This document shows, piece by piece, positions 37,824 through 53,224 of a stretch of DNA of 64,000 nucleotides (positions are counted from its first letter, which is position 1; every line of letters starts with the position of its first letter). The DNA comes from Heterohyrax brucei (Eukaryota; Chordata; Mammalia; Hyracoidea; Procaviidae), in the NCBI GenBank assembly GCA_028571685.1, contig CM053154.1:12866001-12930000 (forward strand), in the 5' to 3' direction. A model generated the notes under the pieces. That model ran no database searches. It saw nothing but the letters and a program-made list of their open reading frames with translations, and was not told the origin of the DNA. The translations under genes were made by a program, and so were the position numbers.

Positions 37824-39390
37824 CCTCGTCAGCCCAGAGCCTGAAAAATGCCCCGTGGCCTTGGGCTGCCTTTATACAAGACATCTGTCCCGAGCGGGCA
37901 TCAGAGGACAGGACAAGTAGGCAGGCCTGGCTGCTAGACAGAAGGGCTGTGGTTTAGGATGCAGAGGAGGCCCAAGGCCAACACTCCAGGAGCCCAGGGT
38001 TATTTGTAACAAGAGGACAGAGCAAGGCAGGCAGCCTCTGGCACTGGGCACAAATAGCTTCCACCAGAAGATATGACGGGGACACTTGGGACAGCCAACA
38101 TAACCCACAGCCTTCCCTAAGTGACCACCAGGGGGCAGCAGAAGGCCAGCAGTGCCTTATCCCGGCCGCCGCAGGTAATCCGGACCCTAAAGCCAGCAGC
38201 CACTGGGAGATGGCTGGGAGGCGCCCTCTCCACTTCCCTGTCCTCTTAGAATGTCCCATGTCCCATTGCGATCTCTCAAGATGTGCTTTTCTGAATTCCA
38301 GAACCTGATCTTGGGGCCATGTGCTGATGCTCCGACAACTATCCTTGGTCCATTGTAGTCACTGGATGTGACACAACCTAGAACTTGCTCAGCCCCCGGA
38401 TTTCAAAATCCCCAGACCTGACCTTCCCGTTTAACTGACCTTTGCCGCGTGGTTCCTCCCATCCCTGCCCCCAGCCCTGTCTGGCCCGTGTTTCTTTGAG
38501 TGCCCGGCTGCACGGTTGCCCAATGTGCGTGTGGTTCGGGTGTGTGTTCACACCTCTCCGTGGAGTCTCTCACACATGCAGATAACACATCTGTACTTCC
38601 TTCTCTGCTGGAAGCTGTCGGGTGGCAAATCTAGGCCCACACCTCTCTTCCCACAGCTCTGCTGGGAACTGCGTCAGTGGTTATGAGAGGGGGTCTCCTG
38701 GGGTGGGAGTCAGGGAGCTGGCAAGATGGTTCCTGGGCCCCAGCAGTGCAGCCTGGGGTTTAAAGAGAAGCTTTTTGTTGCTTCAGTCAACTTCCCAGGC
38801 TGGAGTTTCTGCAGTCCCAGCCTGGGTGGTTTCTCTACAGGATGCCTCCATCCCAAGGCCTCTGTGAATTCAGACAGGTGGGGAGAAGACCGCCCCTCCC
38901 TACATCCAACCTGCCTCCTGACCCCCACCTGCTGCTCCAGGTACACCAGACCTGAGTGAGAGGAAGTTTGTGGCTAGCAGCTCTTTCCTATCTGCATGTG
39001 GCCCTTGGTGGAGGGTGGCTGTCTGCAGAGGGGGTGCTGGACACAGGGGAGATGGGCCCCATGGTGGCCTGCATGGGGACACAGGAGCCCAAGAGCCAGA
39101 CAAGAACGGGGAGTGGCCTTCTGCTCACCAAGCCGAGACTCTGTTTCCCAAAGGCAGAGCCTGTGGGCTGGGTCCTGAGTGGGGTCCCATGGGTGAGGTG
39201 ATGGCTGTGGTCCAGGGTGATCCCCACTCTCAGCTCCAATACTCTTGATGGCTCCTGGCACTCCCTCTGTCACCTGGCTTCCTAAGCCCCTGATCTTGGT
39301 GGTCCACAGCTGCGCACCCTGCCCGTGGCCAGGTCAAATCTCTCAGTCTACTCACACCATCAGTGAGAACCCAGCCTCATGCTTAAAATA
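37824..39390. other. GRK5 intron, unrecognised sequence
   Basis: Part of the 5.8-kb intron between codons 422 and 423. It has GC-rich stretches and overlapping spurious frames, but no repeat I can name. Confidence 0.5.
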
Positions 39391-39546
39391 CAAAAGCCCA
39401 CTGCCGTCAAGTCAATTCGGACTCATAGTGGCCCTGTAGGAAAGAGTAGAACTGCCCCATAGTTTCCAAGGAGCACCTGGTTGATTCAAACGCCAGCCAC
39501 TTGGTTAGCAGCCGTAGCACACAACCACATCACCACCAGCATTCCC
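39391..39546 (-). mobile_element. AfroSINE, short form
   Basis: cccactgccgtcaagtcaat, aaggagcacctggttgattc and catcaccaccagcattcc. Confidence 0.85.
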
Positions 39547-39932
39547 AGCCTCATGCCTAGGGGGTGGAGACTTGATCATAAATGTTCAGGCACAGACAGC
39601 ACCACACTCACCACTGGCAACTCCTGGGCCCAAGCTAGAGCCCTGGGACCCAGTAACGAAGGGACCTGAGGTCTCAGGTCCAGGGCAAGGCTCTGCCCCA
39701 AGGCCCCTTGACATCTTGGGAACCAGCTTGGATCACATCTGTCCCTACGCTGAGTCCTCCAACCAGGCTTGCTGGATCAGAGGGCATTTCACACCGTCTG
39801 CCTCAGCCCCTGGGTACATATGGCCTCCCTGACTCCACCCCTGTCCCAGGTGTCTTCTGGAAGCCTCCAGTACCACCCTGTCCACAGCACAAGCAGTGCT
39901 CCTCTGGCTTGGAGGGCTCACCACCTACCCTA

Positions 39933-40331
<399 letters not shown>

Positions 40332-40828
40332 TTACTCTCCTCTCTGCCTTCAAAGGACTCTGTGGCTTCAGCTTCAGGACCCTGACCGCCAAAGTGGGAA
40401 TGACCTGTTATTTGCACGTAAGCTGCCTTATCCACACTGAGTCCCCGGTACTAGGAACGGCCCCTGGCACTTGCAAGGCATTGTTCATGAATATGTGTAT
40501 GTTTCAGCAAATGAAGGTGTGTTCACCCAAATTAAAGCAGATAACTTTAAATGTATCTGGAATTCTAGCGGCTTTTAAATGCTGCTTCCCCAATACCTCC
40601 CCACTTTGATAAAATGAAGTATAGATTCATCACAAAAGTATAAAAAGTTCCCACTGTCAGGCAGGCCACACACATCCAGAGGCACACCTAGCCACAAGTG
40701 CTACTTTGCACACAGCCAAGGCTGCACACTCATGCGCAAAAGGGGGCAGATACACACACAGGCAGAGACTCACACATCGTGCAGGTAGACGCCTACATAC
40801 ATACCTACCTGTCTAGGTGTCTGCCTGG

Positions 40829-40978
40829 GAGCCCTGGTGATGCAGTGGTTGAGAGCTTGACGGCTAACCAAACAGCTGGCAGTTGGATCCACCAGCTGCT
40901 CCTTGGAAACCCTACAGGGCAGGTCTACTCTGTCCTACAAGTCGGAACTGACTCAGTGACAATGAGTTTGGTTTTGTG
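40829..40978 (+). mobile_element. AfroSINE, short form
   Basis: gagccctggtgatgcagtgg head, tgctccttggaaaccctaca body and an atgagtttggttttg end. A long open frame at 40698-41330 is an artefact running through it. Confidence 0.85.
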
Positions 40979-41035
40979 TTCTTTGGGGCGCATCTACATA
41001 GCTTTCTATGTCTGTATGAATCCATGTATCTGTCT

Positions 41036-41130
41036 TTGTGTGTCTGTATGCATCTATCAGTCATCTACCCATCTACCTACCTGCCTATCCAGCCAGCCAT
41101 CCAGCAACCAACCAACCATCATCTATCCGT
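41036..41130. repeat. Imperfect tetranucleotide repeat (ATCT/AACC)
   Basis: A degenerate run of ctat, ctac and aacc units following an AfroSINE. Confidence 0.6.
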
Positions 41131-41595
41131 GGGCATTCACATGGGCATACATCCTCACATCCTCACAGGCACACAACACAAACTGCAAAGTGTCATCGTA
41201 CGGACAAGGACATTCAAGCACCAGAGACTGGGTACAGAACCGTGCACAGGTGCATCAGTGCCAGCCTGGCCCTAGGGCAGCAGCGAGAGCTCTCCAGGTG
41301 CCCTTCCTCTGGGTGAGGGCAAGTGTGTGAGGTGTCACGGAGGAAGCTCAGCGCTGCCCTCAGTTATAAAGGGGCTCTGGGGCTGCCCACTCCCACCAGA
41401 CCACAGCTCCCATGTGTTCCCCCGCATCACCGCCCCTGAGTACCAGTGCAGCCAGACTCCTCCCTGCACCCTGGAGAAGGGCCTGGCTTTGAGACACAGC
41501 TGGGTTGGGGCCAGGGGCTGCAGAGAGCTGAGTCTAGTCTTGCCACACCCTGGGCCCCCTTTAGCCCGCCCCACCCTGGCTATGGCCTCCCATCA

Positions 41596-43079
<1,484 letters not shown>

Positions 43080-43370
43080 AGGGATGTGCCTAAGACTTCT
43101 GAGATTATGGGGCTCCTCCTCATACTTTGGACATGTTGTCAGGAGGGATCAAACCCCGGAGAAGGACATTAGTCCTAGTAAACTAGAGGGTTGGTAAAAA
43201 GTAGACGATCTTCAACCCGATGGACTGACACAGTGGCTACAACGACGGGCTCAAGCACGCCAAGGATTGTGGGCATGGCACGGGACCAGGCAGTGTTTCA
43301 TTCTGTTGTACATACGGCTGTTATGAGTCAGAACTGACTCAATGGCACCTAATTACAGCAACAACCTCTC
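43080..43370 (+). mobile_element. AfroSINE, alternative subfamily
   Basis: cgatggactgacacagtggc, gcacgggaccaggcagtgtt and cagaactgactcaatggcac appear in that order, ending with a cagcaacaa tail. Confidence 0.6.
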
Positions 43371-43631
43371 TTAGTTGAGCCACGTTGCCTATCCACCTGA
43401 TAGAAGATCTACTCAGGTCTACTGTCCTCCCCAGGAGACCAGGACTGAGGAAACAGAGTGGTTCCTCTCCCCCTGTTTGCCCACCTCCTTCTGTGTCCCA
43501 TGTCAGCAACAGCTAAGGCAGCCTTCCCCCGATTCCTGTGAGTCTCTGGGGGCCCTCTGTGCCCTGTGGGTTGTGATGCTTGCCTCAGTGATAGAGTAGG
43601 AAAAGGCACTCCCAGGCCATCCCTGACTTAC

Positions 43632-43669
43632 CATAATCGTCTAACAGGATGTTTTCAGGCTTCAGGTCT
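43632..43669 (-). CDS. GRK5: GRK5 micro-exon, codons 310-323 (catalytic loop)
   Basis: Only 38 bases long. It completes Arg310, then encodes DLKPENILLDDY and the first base of Gly323. It holds the catalytic aspartate D311, K313 and the metal-binding N316. The acceptor is ccctttcag (phase 2) and the donor GTAAGT (phase 1). Skipping it would remove the catalytic base and shift the frame. Confidence 0.97.
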
Positions 43670-43959
43670 CTGAAAGGGAAAGATAACAAGCATCTGAGTG
43701 TGGGCATTCTGCAAAGCAAGGATATTGGTGTCTGAGGTGACCACCTGGGGCCAACCAGGCCCCAAAAGCCAGAGGATCTTTCCTGCCTACTTCTAGGCTC
43801 CAGATGTCTGGTTTCTGACTCTTTCTGGGTCAAGACAGGCTTGAGCTAATGTCTTATTTTCCAATAATTTAATAAACAGATGCTGCTGTTTTCCAAAAGC
43901 AGCTTCTTAACCCTGGAGAGTAACAAGGAAGGTGAAGACCTGTCCTGGCACCAGTCCAA

Positions 43960-44090
43960 AGTCCCTGGGTGGCACAAGTGGTTTTCAGCTGGCTGCCAAC
44001 CTAAAGGTCGATGGTTCAAACCTACCCAGTGGCACCATGGGAGACAGGGCCTTGCCATCTGATCCCATAGAAATTACAGCCACCATCTGC
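43960..44090 (+). mobile_element. AfroSINE variant, partial
   Basis: ctgggtggcacaagtggttt head, aacctacccagtggcaccat and a cccatagaaattacagcc end. Confidence 0.6.
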
Positions 44091-44091
44091 A

Positions 44092-44378
44092 TGAGTCCAG
44101 AAGAACCAGATGGTGACTGGGCACCTCCAAAGACAGCCCTGATAGGGAACACAACGTGCAGTCCCTGATGCAGCACGAGAAGAAGGGATGTGCAGATCAG
44201 AACTCTATTAAAAGACCAGAATTGATGGTCTGATAGGCTGTAGGGTCTCCTGGAAACATAGTCCCTAGACTTCTTCCTAGCCCAAACCTGAAACCAGTAC
44301 TGAAGCCAACACATCAGACAAAGAAGGGACTAGACTCAGGGACACAGAGTGAGCACGTGGTATGTGTACTTTATGGTT
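44092..44378 (+). mobile_element. RTE-type LINE 3' fragment
   Basis: It is related to the copy at 45283 over agaaccagatggtgactggg and onwards. An AfroSINE splits it at 44380; the end may resume at 44540-44790, closing with cttagtcacaataaa. Confidence 0.5.
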
Positions 44379-44379
44379 A

Positions 44380-44536
44380 TATTTATATATGGGTTAAGTG
44401 CCTTATCTGCTAACCAAAAGGGTGACAGCTGAAATCCACGAGGCACTCCTTGGAAACTCTATGGGGCAGTTCTACTCTGACTTCTAGGGTCACTATGAGT
44501 CAGAGCTGACTTAATGGCAGTGGGTCAGTTGGGATA
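44380..44536 (+). mobile_element. AfroSINE, short form
   Basis: ctgctaaccaaaagggtgac and actctatggggcagttctac. It interrupts an RTE fragment. Confidence 0.85.
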
Positions 44537-44539
44537 CAC

Positions 44540-44583
44540 ATAATCTATCTGTGTATCTGTCTGTCTGTCTGTCTATCTATATG
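44540..44583. repeat. Tetranucleotide repeat (TCTG/TATC)
   Basis: A short mixed run of ctgt and ctat directly after an AfroSINE. Confidence 0.7.
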
Positions 44584-44796
44584 AGACTGTCCTACTGGCT
44601 TCTCTCTGGAGGGGAGAGGAGAGGGTGGAGAGGAGGAGACAAGTGTTGGCTGAGTGGATACTGGAGGTAAAGAGTGAAAAAGAAGAGTGTGCTGTCTGTC
44701 ACAGCGTGAGGAGAGCAGACAGTACGGCAGTGAGGCAGGTATGCAAAACTCACTTGGTTTGTAAACTTTCACTTAGTCACAATAAAAAAATTGCAG

Positions 44797-44888
44797 CCAA
44801 GAAAACCCTATGGAGTGGTTCTACTCTGTAACACATGGATCTGCCATGTATTGGAACTGAATCCACTTTAATGAGTTTGGCTTTTTTG
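44797..44888 (+). mobile_element. AfroSINE tail fragment
   Basis: aagaaaaccctatggagtgg and tctactctgtaacacatgga, ending ttaatgagtttggct. Confidence 0.6.
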
Positions 44889-45282
44889 TTTCGGCGCAGT
44901 CCACATACAGATGGCCCCTAGGGCTGAGGAAACATCTGCTGTCCGAAGTGAAGGGCATCCATGGGAATGGGTGTGCCCTGAAGTTTCAGAATGCTCTGGG
45001 ACAAGCATAGGAATGAAGAAAATGATTAAAAACAAAACCACAGCTGTAAAATTGGGGGCAGAGGAAAGAGGGGCAATGGATGGATGGTAATTCTTGGTAA
45101 TTCCCATGAGAAAGACCCCTGTGGGACAAGGACCTGGGGGATTGCCACAGCCCCCAACTCCAGCCGTAGCCTGGAAGAAAGCAGAGCCAGGAGGCACAGC
45201 TGTAGGTGTGGGCTACTTCATCCTGTTCCTGACATCTCCTCACAAGAAAGGGAACCTCTGGGGACCACAGTCTCTGGGGACA

Positions 45283-45990
45283 TCTAGACCAACTGGCATA
45301 ACATAGCTCACTAGAGGCAGTGTTCTACATCCTGCTTTCGTGAGTAGCATCTAGCGTCTTAAAAGCTTGTGAGTGGCCATCTAAGGTATCTATTGGTCCT
45401 ATCCCATCTGGAACAAAGAAAGCCAAACACACAAGGAAAGCGTTAACCCAAAGGACTAAAGGACCACATGAACCACAACCTCTACCAGCCTGAGCCCAGA
45501 GGAACTAGATGGTGCCTGGCTACCACCACCAACTGCTCTGACAAGGATCACAAGAGACAGTCCTGGACAGAGCAGAGACCAATGCAGAACACAATTAAAG
45601 TTTACAAAAAAACCTAGACTTACTGGTCTGACAGAGACTAGGCCCCCAAGACACACTACCAACTCAGATCCGAAGCCACTGCCCAAACCTACTTTTCAGA
45701 CTAAGATCAGACAGGCCTATAAAACAAACAGTGACACACTCAAGGACTTAGTTCAAACAAATACACGAGACCAAACAGGTAATTCTTGCCCCAAAGCAAA
45801 GACGAGAAGGCAGGAAGGGACAGGAAAACTGACCATATGGACACGGGGAACTTGGCGGGGAAAGGTAAAGGAAGAGAGTGCTGTCACACTGTGGAGACTG
45901 CAACTGTCCAGTGCCCACACACAAAACAATGTGTATATAAAAGCTTGATTGGGAAACTAATCTGCCATGTAAGCTTTCACCTAAAACACA
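45283..45990 (+). mobile_element. RTE (BovB-type) LINE 3' end
   Basis: Phrases such as gcgtcttaaaagcttgtgag, ggaccacatgaaccacaacc and tggtgcctggctaccaccac are typical, as I recall, of the RTE 3' region abundant in elephants. The copy ends in aaacacaacagaattc. No open frame remains. Confidence 0.6.
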
Positions 45991-47098
45991 ACAGAATTCA
46001 AAAAGCAAACAAAGAGAGGGTACCTCCCTGCTCCCTGGGTGCAGGCGGCTAGGGGGCAGCAGGTTTGGTTTACCAATAGCAGTCTTGTCCCGGGTGGAAG
46101 AGCCGCCCGTAGGGCAAGGCATGCAGCTCCAAAACCCACTGGACAAACGAATACATGGCATCTGGGGCCACCCTCCCATTCTCAACCAAGTGGCTTTGTT
46201 TACTTAACTGACGGCAGCTGTCCTCACAGGGGTGGTGAACATACCCAGACTCAGTGGGGTCGCCTTCCAATGCCGTAATTGGTGTTTGTATAGTTATTTA
46301 TTACAAAATACTTTTGTTGTTGTTATTTAAACGGCATCCCTTTGATGTGCTACCAATTCCAAATAAAGGCAAGAGCCGTCATCTCAAGCAGCCAGCGGCC
46401 ACCCTGCTGGAAGGGCAGCTCAGCAGTGGGCACTGGACAGAGCCCAAGCCCTCAGGGAGGCCATGGCAAACTGGGCAGGGCCGGGAGGAGGCATCTGCTT
46501 CTCTCTCTTCCCAGAAGAAGGGGGTACGAGACTTAGAAAGTCTTTTTTTTTTTTTTAAATCCTTTTTATTCTTTTAAAAGTAAAAAGCAGTGAAGTACAG
46601 GATTCTTTTTTCAACCCTTAGAAAAACTTTTCTAACTTTCTTCTCATTTGAGCAAAAACATAACTGCAGAGATGGCATGGGGGTGGGGAATATCATCAAG
46701 ACTATTCCTTCTTGTTTTCAAAACAAGATGTCATCCTAAAAGAATCTCCACCAAGAGCTCCCCAGCAAAGCTCTCCTAGCTGTGCTCCACGGGGACACTT
46801 GCCAACAGGTGTCAGGTGCTGACATTTCTCAGGGTCTGCAAGGCTTGACTTCTGACACCCTCATGCTCTGTCCTGGAGCCCTGGAGGATCTCTCTCCCTC
46901 CCTTCTGCCTTGTCTCAGTAGCTCTTCTCCCAGTTTACAGAACAGCAGCCCCCTTCCCAAATATTCCTGGGGTTTCACGACCCCCAAGTTCCAAAAGATC
47001 AGCTAGAAATAGGAACTCCTACCAATCACTGTCATGGCGGCTCACAGAGGCAACAAATGTTTACAGCTTTATTCAAAGGAAGCTTTACAGAATCTTAT
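45991..47098. other. GRK5 intron, unrecognised sequence
   Basis: A T-rich run at 46540-46580 is the only visible structure. Confidence 0.5.
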
Positions 47099-47148
47099 AA
47101 CATCTATCTGTCTATCCATCTGTCAGTCAGTCTGTCTGTCTGTCTCCA
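47099..47148. repeat. Tetranucleotide repeat (TCTG/TCTA)
   Basis: A mixed run of ctat, ctgt and cagt units in the GRK5 intron between codons 310 exons. Confidence 0.75.
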
Positions 47149-47204
47149 CTACCCACCTGTCAGCTGCACTGTAGCAGTTTGTGTGTTGTTATGACAAGGT
47201 CACC

Positions 47205-47360
47205 CCGGTAGACGAGTTTCAGAGTTGGAAGGCTAGGAAGAAAGAGCTGGTCATCTGCTTCTTAAAACTCACCTACTGAAAATCCATGGAGCACCGTTCT
47301 ACTCTGATGCCCGTGGGGTCACCGTGGGTTGGAATCAACACAACGGCAACTAGTTTGAGG
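47205..47360 (+). mobile_element. AfroSINE variant, partial
   Basis: gaagaaagagctggtcatct and accgttctactctgatgccc, ending cacaacggcaactagttt. Confidence 0.65.
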
Positions 47361-47559
47361 TACCTTTAAAAGTGTGGTATCAGTAATCAATTCTAAAATA
47401 TCCATCAATAGTTACCTGGGTTTATTTCAAATATCTACTTAAAACGTGTCAGGAGGACACACAGTTTTTCTAATTATTTGAGGGGGGCTGTGAGTCTGAA
47501 GACTGCTGTTCATAGAACCCAGACCTTGAGTTCTGCAAAATGTGGCCTCTTGAGACTGA

Positions 47560-47705
47560 GGTAAGTGAGGAGACAGGCTGAAGGGGTTAGGGCTGGCAGA
47601 TGATGGAGCAAGGGACAGTCAAGTTCTGTTGAGATGCCTGCCTGTGCCTGGCAATCTTACTACAGTATTAGGGTGTTCTGGGCTGATTCCACATCATGGC
47701 CATCA
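47560..47705. repeat. Direct tandem duplication, copy 1
   Basis: 146 bases beginning ggtaagtgaggagac and ending catcatggccatca. The adjacent copy at 47706 begins and ends the same way with about 80 percent identity by eye. It lies about 450 bp from the GRK5 hinge exon. Confidence 0.9.
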
Positions 47706-47841
47706 GGTAAGTGGGGAGACGGTAAAGGGGTCACAACTGGCAGAGGATGGTGTGATGTATGGCCAAGTTCTATTCGGATGCCTGCTTGTGCCTAGTGACC
47801 TTACTAGGGTATCCTGGGCTGAATCCACATCATGGCCATCA
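47706..47841. repeat. Direct tandem duplication, copy 2
   Basis: 136 bases, head to tail with copy 1 and about 10 bases shorter through small deletions. I do not recognise the unit as a transposon. Confidence 0.9.
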
Positions 47842-48152
47842 GTGCCAATGAGCTTCCCCTGGAAACGGCCCTTCCTCATCCACTTTGAGCAGCAGTCCAT
47901 TTGGGGAATATCACACGACAGTCTTATCTTCGCCAAGCTCCCCAGACAGCGTTGGCTGGAGAGCGGCCCACCTCACTTACCTGTTGTGGCCAGGAGCCCT
48001 GAGACTTCCACGTGGGAGCCATCTGTCCTTCACTCACAGTGACCAGGCCTTGATTTATGGGGCAAGGATGACCGCCCACACCAGAGCAAGAAGGGGCAGT
48101 CAGCCACCCTTTCAGCATCAGATGGGCAACCTTGGTGGATGAGCGCTGCTCA

Positions 48153-48965
<813 letters not shown>

Positions 48966-49411
48966 CTGGGGTGGGAGTGAGTGTGGTATGGTGGGGACTA
49001 TGGTGGTATCATGCTACTCCCCTGGACCAACTGGCCTCCTGGTGACCCTGCCTGCTGCCCCTTTGGCTGATGAAGGGGGATGCACACCCAGATCCTCCCA
49101 AGTCCGTGGCTACAGGTGAGGCAAAGGGGGTGAGGGTCAGGCCAATCCCCATAAAAGCACGTGCATCCTCAGCTGGTTAAAACCGTACGTTGCCTTGTGG
49201 GTTGGTCAAGAGATGCAGGACCCAGACGCTCTCAGATGGATGGGGGCACCTCACTGTAAGGATGAGTGCAAGTGGCCTGGGGTAGGGCCTTATTGTATTC
49301 AGCTACTGAGATCTGGGGGTTAATTTGTTATTGCGGCAGAGCCTCACCTGGACTAACACAATATATGTAAACCAAACAGTGTCTCATTAGAACAGTCATA
49401 CTTCTGTCCCC

Positions 49412-49568
49412 AGTGTGATGGTGTCGTGGTTAAGTGCTATAGCCATTAACCAAGAGGTAAGCAGTTGGAATCCACCAGGTGCTCCTCAGAAACTCTGCAG
49501 GGCAGTTCTACCCTGTCCTATAGAGTTGCTGTGAGTTGGTATCAACTCGACAGCAGTGGCTAGCAGTG
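49412..49568 (+). mobile_element. AfroSINE, short form
   Basis: gatggtgtcgtggttaagtg head, ccaccaggtgctcctcagaa body and an aactcgacagcagtggc end. Confidence 0.85.
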
Positions 49569-49862
49569 GTAGTGATAAGACCAGCTTAGAGGGGTCTCAA
49601 GAAACCAGAGCTCCTTGGTTGGGCCCAGAGCAGGCTTGTTTCTCCCACCAAGGAGGTTATGAAGTGGTCCTGGAGAAGAGAGGCTTTAGTCTCCCACCAG
49701 AGGGGGCCAGGCATGGCATGCTCTGTTGATAGGACAAAGTCATCCTGAATTGACCATAAAGTGCCTTCCCATAGAGGGAATGTCCAGTTAGCTTCCTGTA
49801 GCATAACTTCTCGCTGGCATTCCATTCCACTTCCCTGGTAGATGGGGGCTGGGCATACTGGC

Positions 49863-50400
49863 TGTTACAGATTAAATCACACACCCTAAAAATATGAGTG
49901 GGAATCCTAACTCCCACACCTCTTGGTATAATCTTGTTTGGGAATGGGGCTTTCACTGTCAAGTAAATTTGATCATAGTAAGTATAAAAAACAAATCAAG
50001 TGCCACTGAGTCAATCCCAACTCATAGTGACCATATAAGATGCAGTAGTACTGTCCCATATCATTTCCAAGAAGCATTTGGTAGATTTGAATTACTGACT
50101 TTCTGTTTAGCAGCTGTAGCTCTTAACCACTATGCCCCCAGGGTTTCCTAATAGTGTGTACCACATCTAATCACTTCTGAGCTATAAAAGACCAGATTGG
50201 GACAGAGAGGCCCCCACACAGAGGGAGGCAGGTGCCACCTGAGGACTGCATACAAGCCAGGGGACCAGGGAACACCCAGGACTACCAACAAGGAAGGAAA
50301 TGACAAGGCAGAGACCCTAATTTGAACATCCAGCCTTCAGAAATGGGAGACAATAAGTTTCTGTTCTTTAAAGCCAGTCAATTGTATTTGCCTGGAGCAA
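49863..50400 (+). mobile_element. MaLR-type LTR, 5' portion, plus orientation
   Basis: It carries acagattaaatcacacaccc at the start and cagacaataagtttctgttc-like text near the end. An AfroSINE (49985-50148) is inserted in it. The last part of the LTR appears at 51578-51618, beyond an RTE end and a mariner element. Confidence 0.5.
49985..50148 (-). mobile_element. AfroSINE, short form, inside an LTR
   Basis: gtgccactgagtcaatccca, tggtagatttgaattactga and ctatgcccccagggtttcc. It is inserted into the MaLR-type LTR starting at 49863. Confidence 0.8.
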
Positions 50401-50459
50401 CACAGCAAGAAGAAGAGCCAAGGACAGGAGGAGGAAATGGAATGCGGGGCTAACTGCCT

Positions 50460-50972
50460 CCATGAACAACTGCCTCCTTTGCCATGAGATCAGAAGAGCT
50501 GGATGGTGCCTGGCTACCATTATTGGACATTTGAATAAAAAGTTCTGTAGAAGAATTCTTATCCAAATAGGTATAATACAAACCAGAATTTCAAATTTTC
50601 ATGGATGCCAGACTTTCTGGAGCCACAGAAGTTGAGTGAACCCCCCAAACCCTGAGATGATCTTTAAACCTGAAACCAAAAATATCCTCTGGAGTCTTCT
50701 TAAAACCAAATAAGAGTTTGGCTTCACTAGTAAAGAGTATCTGCCTGAGCTCTGTGGTCTTTTAAGATCCAACCCTGTGGGATCAAAGTGACCACAGCGT
50801 CTCAACAGATTAGCCAGGAACCTTACGGGGAGGGGAGCTTACGTTAGTTGGGGAGGGACAACTCAGAAAAGGAGGGGGAGAATGGTCGCACAACTGGACG
50901 AACATCATCAGTGGCACTGAATCGCGCATGTAGGAACTGCTACACTGTGTGTCCTCAACAACAACAACATGC
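50460..50972 (+). mobile_element. RTE-derived 3' element with (CAA)n tail
   Basis: It begins with the shared agctggatggtgcctggcta box and runs through aactcagaaaaggaggggga to a short caacaacaacaac tail, directly followed by the mariner element. Short tandem tails are typical of RTE 3' ends. Confidence 0.55.
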
Positions 50973-50973
50973 A

Positions 50974-51534
50974 AGGTCTGACAATTAAGTCTGCAAACTT
51001 ATTTGTTCCAAGTGCTGCATATCTCATTGCTGAATATCACTATTGTCACTTTTGAAGTCCTCCCCTTGGGAAGCTATGCACTGAGGCCAGCACCCAGTTC
51101 ACCCTTCAAAGCAATTTTGGAACTCTTTCTGGAATGGCCATTATGCATGGTGGCACGGTGGCAAGTTCGTGAACTTAATTGTATGGTTGTCTGTCAGGGA
51201 GTTTTTAGCTAGTAAACAAATCACTGTATTGGAACATTCTCCCTACTTCTCACCTGATCTGGCCCTCAGTGACTTTTTTCTTTAACTGAACATAAAGGGA
51301 ATACTGAAAGGAAGACATTTCGATGACATTCAGGACATCAAGAGTAATGCGATGAACAGCTCTATGGCCATCCTAGAAAAAGAGTTCCAAAAGTGCTTCC
51401 ACGGATTGACTAGGTCCTGGCGTCAGTACACAGCTTCCCAAGGGGAGTGCTTTGAAGGTGGCCATAGTGATGTTCAGCAATGAGGTATGTAGCACTTTTT
51501 CTAGGATGCGTTCATGAACTTAACTGGCAGACCT
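50974..51534 (+). mobile_element. Mariner-type DNA transposon derivative with long inverted ends
   Basis: The left end aggtctgacaattaag matches the reverse complement of the right end. Similarity continues inward for about 180 bp on each side, so the termini are long. The core at 51244-51286 encodes YFSPDLALSDFFL, a relic of the mariner catalytic motif, followed at once by a TAA stop. It is non-autonomous and dead. Confidence 0.85.
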
Positions 51535-51577
51535 CATATATAGGTGTGCATGTGTGTGTATGTGTATATATATATTC

Positions 51578-52166
<589 letters not shown>

Positions 52167-52349
52167 CTAAAGGACCAGCCCCTCTCAGAGGCAACTGTGT
52201 TGTCACTGTTCCAAGCTCTGGACTAAATGCAGCAGTTGCTAACTGGGGCCTTTGAAGCACCAGCTGCTAGTAGCAATAGCTTGTTTGGGGGGACAGAGTT
52301 ATGAGAGACCCCCAAGACTCCTGCCTTTATAAAGAAAGAGGATGACAGC

Positions 52350-52470
52350 CAGAAGATTTCAGGTCTAGTCTCATTTCTGCCCCTTGTCAGTTGTGTGATA
52401 CTCAGTGAGTAATGTAATTATTCTGAAACTCAGCTTTCTTCATCTCTAAAATAGGAATAAAAAGTCTTTC
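52350..52470 (+). mobile_element. MIR
   Basis: tcagttgtgtgatactcagt and ttcatctctaaaataggaat. Confidence 0.75.
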
Positions 52471-52721
52471 TTCAGTTTCTGGGACTTTCAGAGAGAGCAC
52501 AACGGACTCTCCAATCCCACCTCACAGTGCCTATTAACATCATCATCTAGAAATGTGGCGGCTGAGGTCAGTCCGCCCCTCACACCCTCACCTCTCCCTC
52601 CCCATACACTTTTCACCTCTAGAGTTGAACCCTGCCCAAGGCTGACTCCTGACAGTACCCCCATCACCCCTGCCCCACCCCGGACAGCAGAGGGTAACTC
52701 AACACCCCTCCCTTTCCACCT

Positions 52722-52890
52722 TAAAACCAAAACCAAACCAAATGCCACTGTCTTGACTTTGACTCCTAGTGACCCTACAGGACAGAGTGGAACTGCTCCA
52801 TGGAATTCCCAAGGAGCACCTGGTTGATTCGAACTGCCGACGTCTTGGTTAGGAGATGCAGCATTTATCCACCATGCCACCAGGGTTTCC
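52722..52890 (-). mobile_element. AfroSINE, short form
   Basis: ccctacaggacagagtggaa, cacctggttgattcgaactg and accatgccaccagggtttcc. Confidence 0.9.
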
Positions 52891-53014
52891 CCTCTGCTCT
52901 CCCTCAGCACCTCCAGCCCCCAAATATTCACATTATCTGGGCATATTCTTGGGCACCCATGGCTGATCCATTTGCGTGGGAAGTCCTGCTTAGAAAAATG
53001 CTTTAGGCTTATTA

Positions 53015-53179
<165 letters not shown>

Positions 53180-53224
53180 CTAGTGTTAAGATCCAGAATC
53201 CCCTAACAAATGGACAACTGCACC

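Noticed and set aside
40698..41330. 210-codon open frame on the plus strand
   Set aside because: It runs through an AfroSINE and a tetranucleotide repeat and shows no protein family.
47629..48042. 137-codon plus frame with an internal repeat
   Set aside because: The repeat comes from the tandem DNA duplication; there is no start context or motif support.
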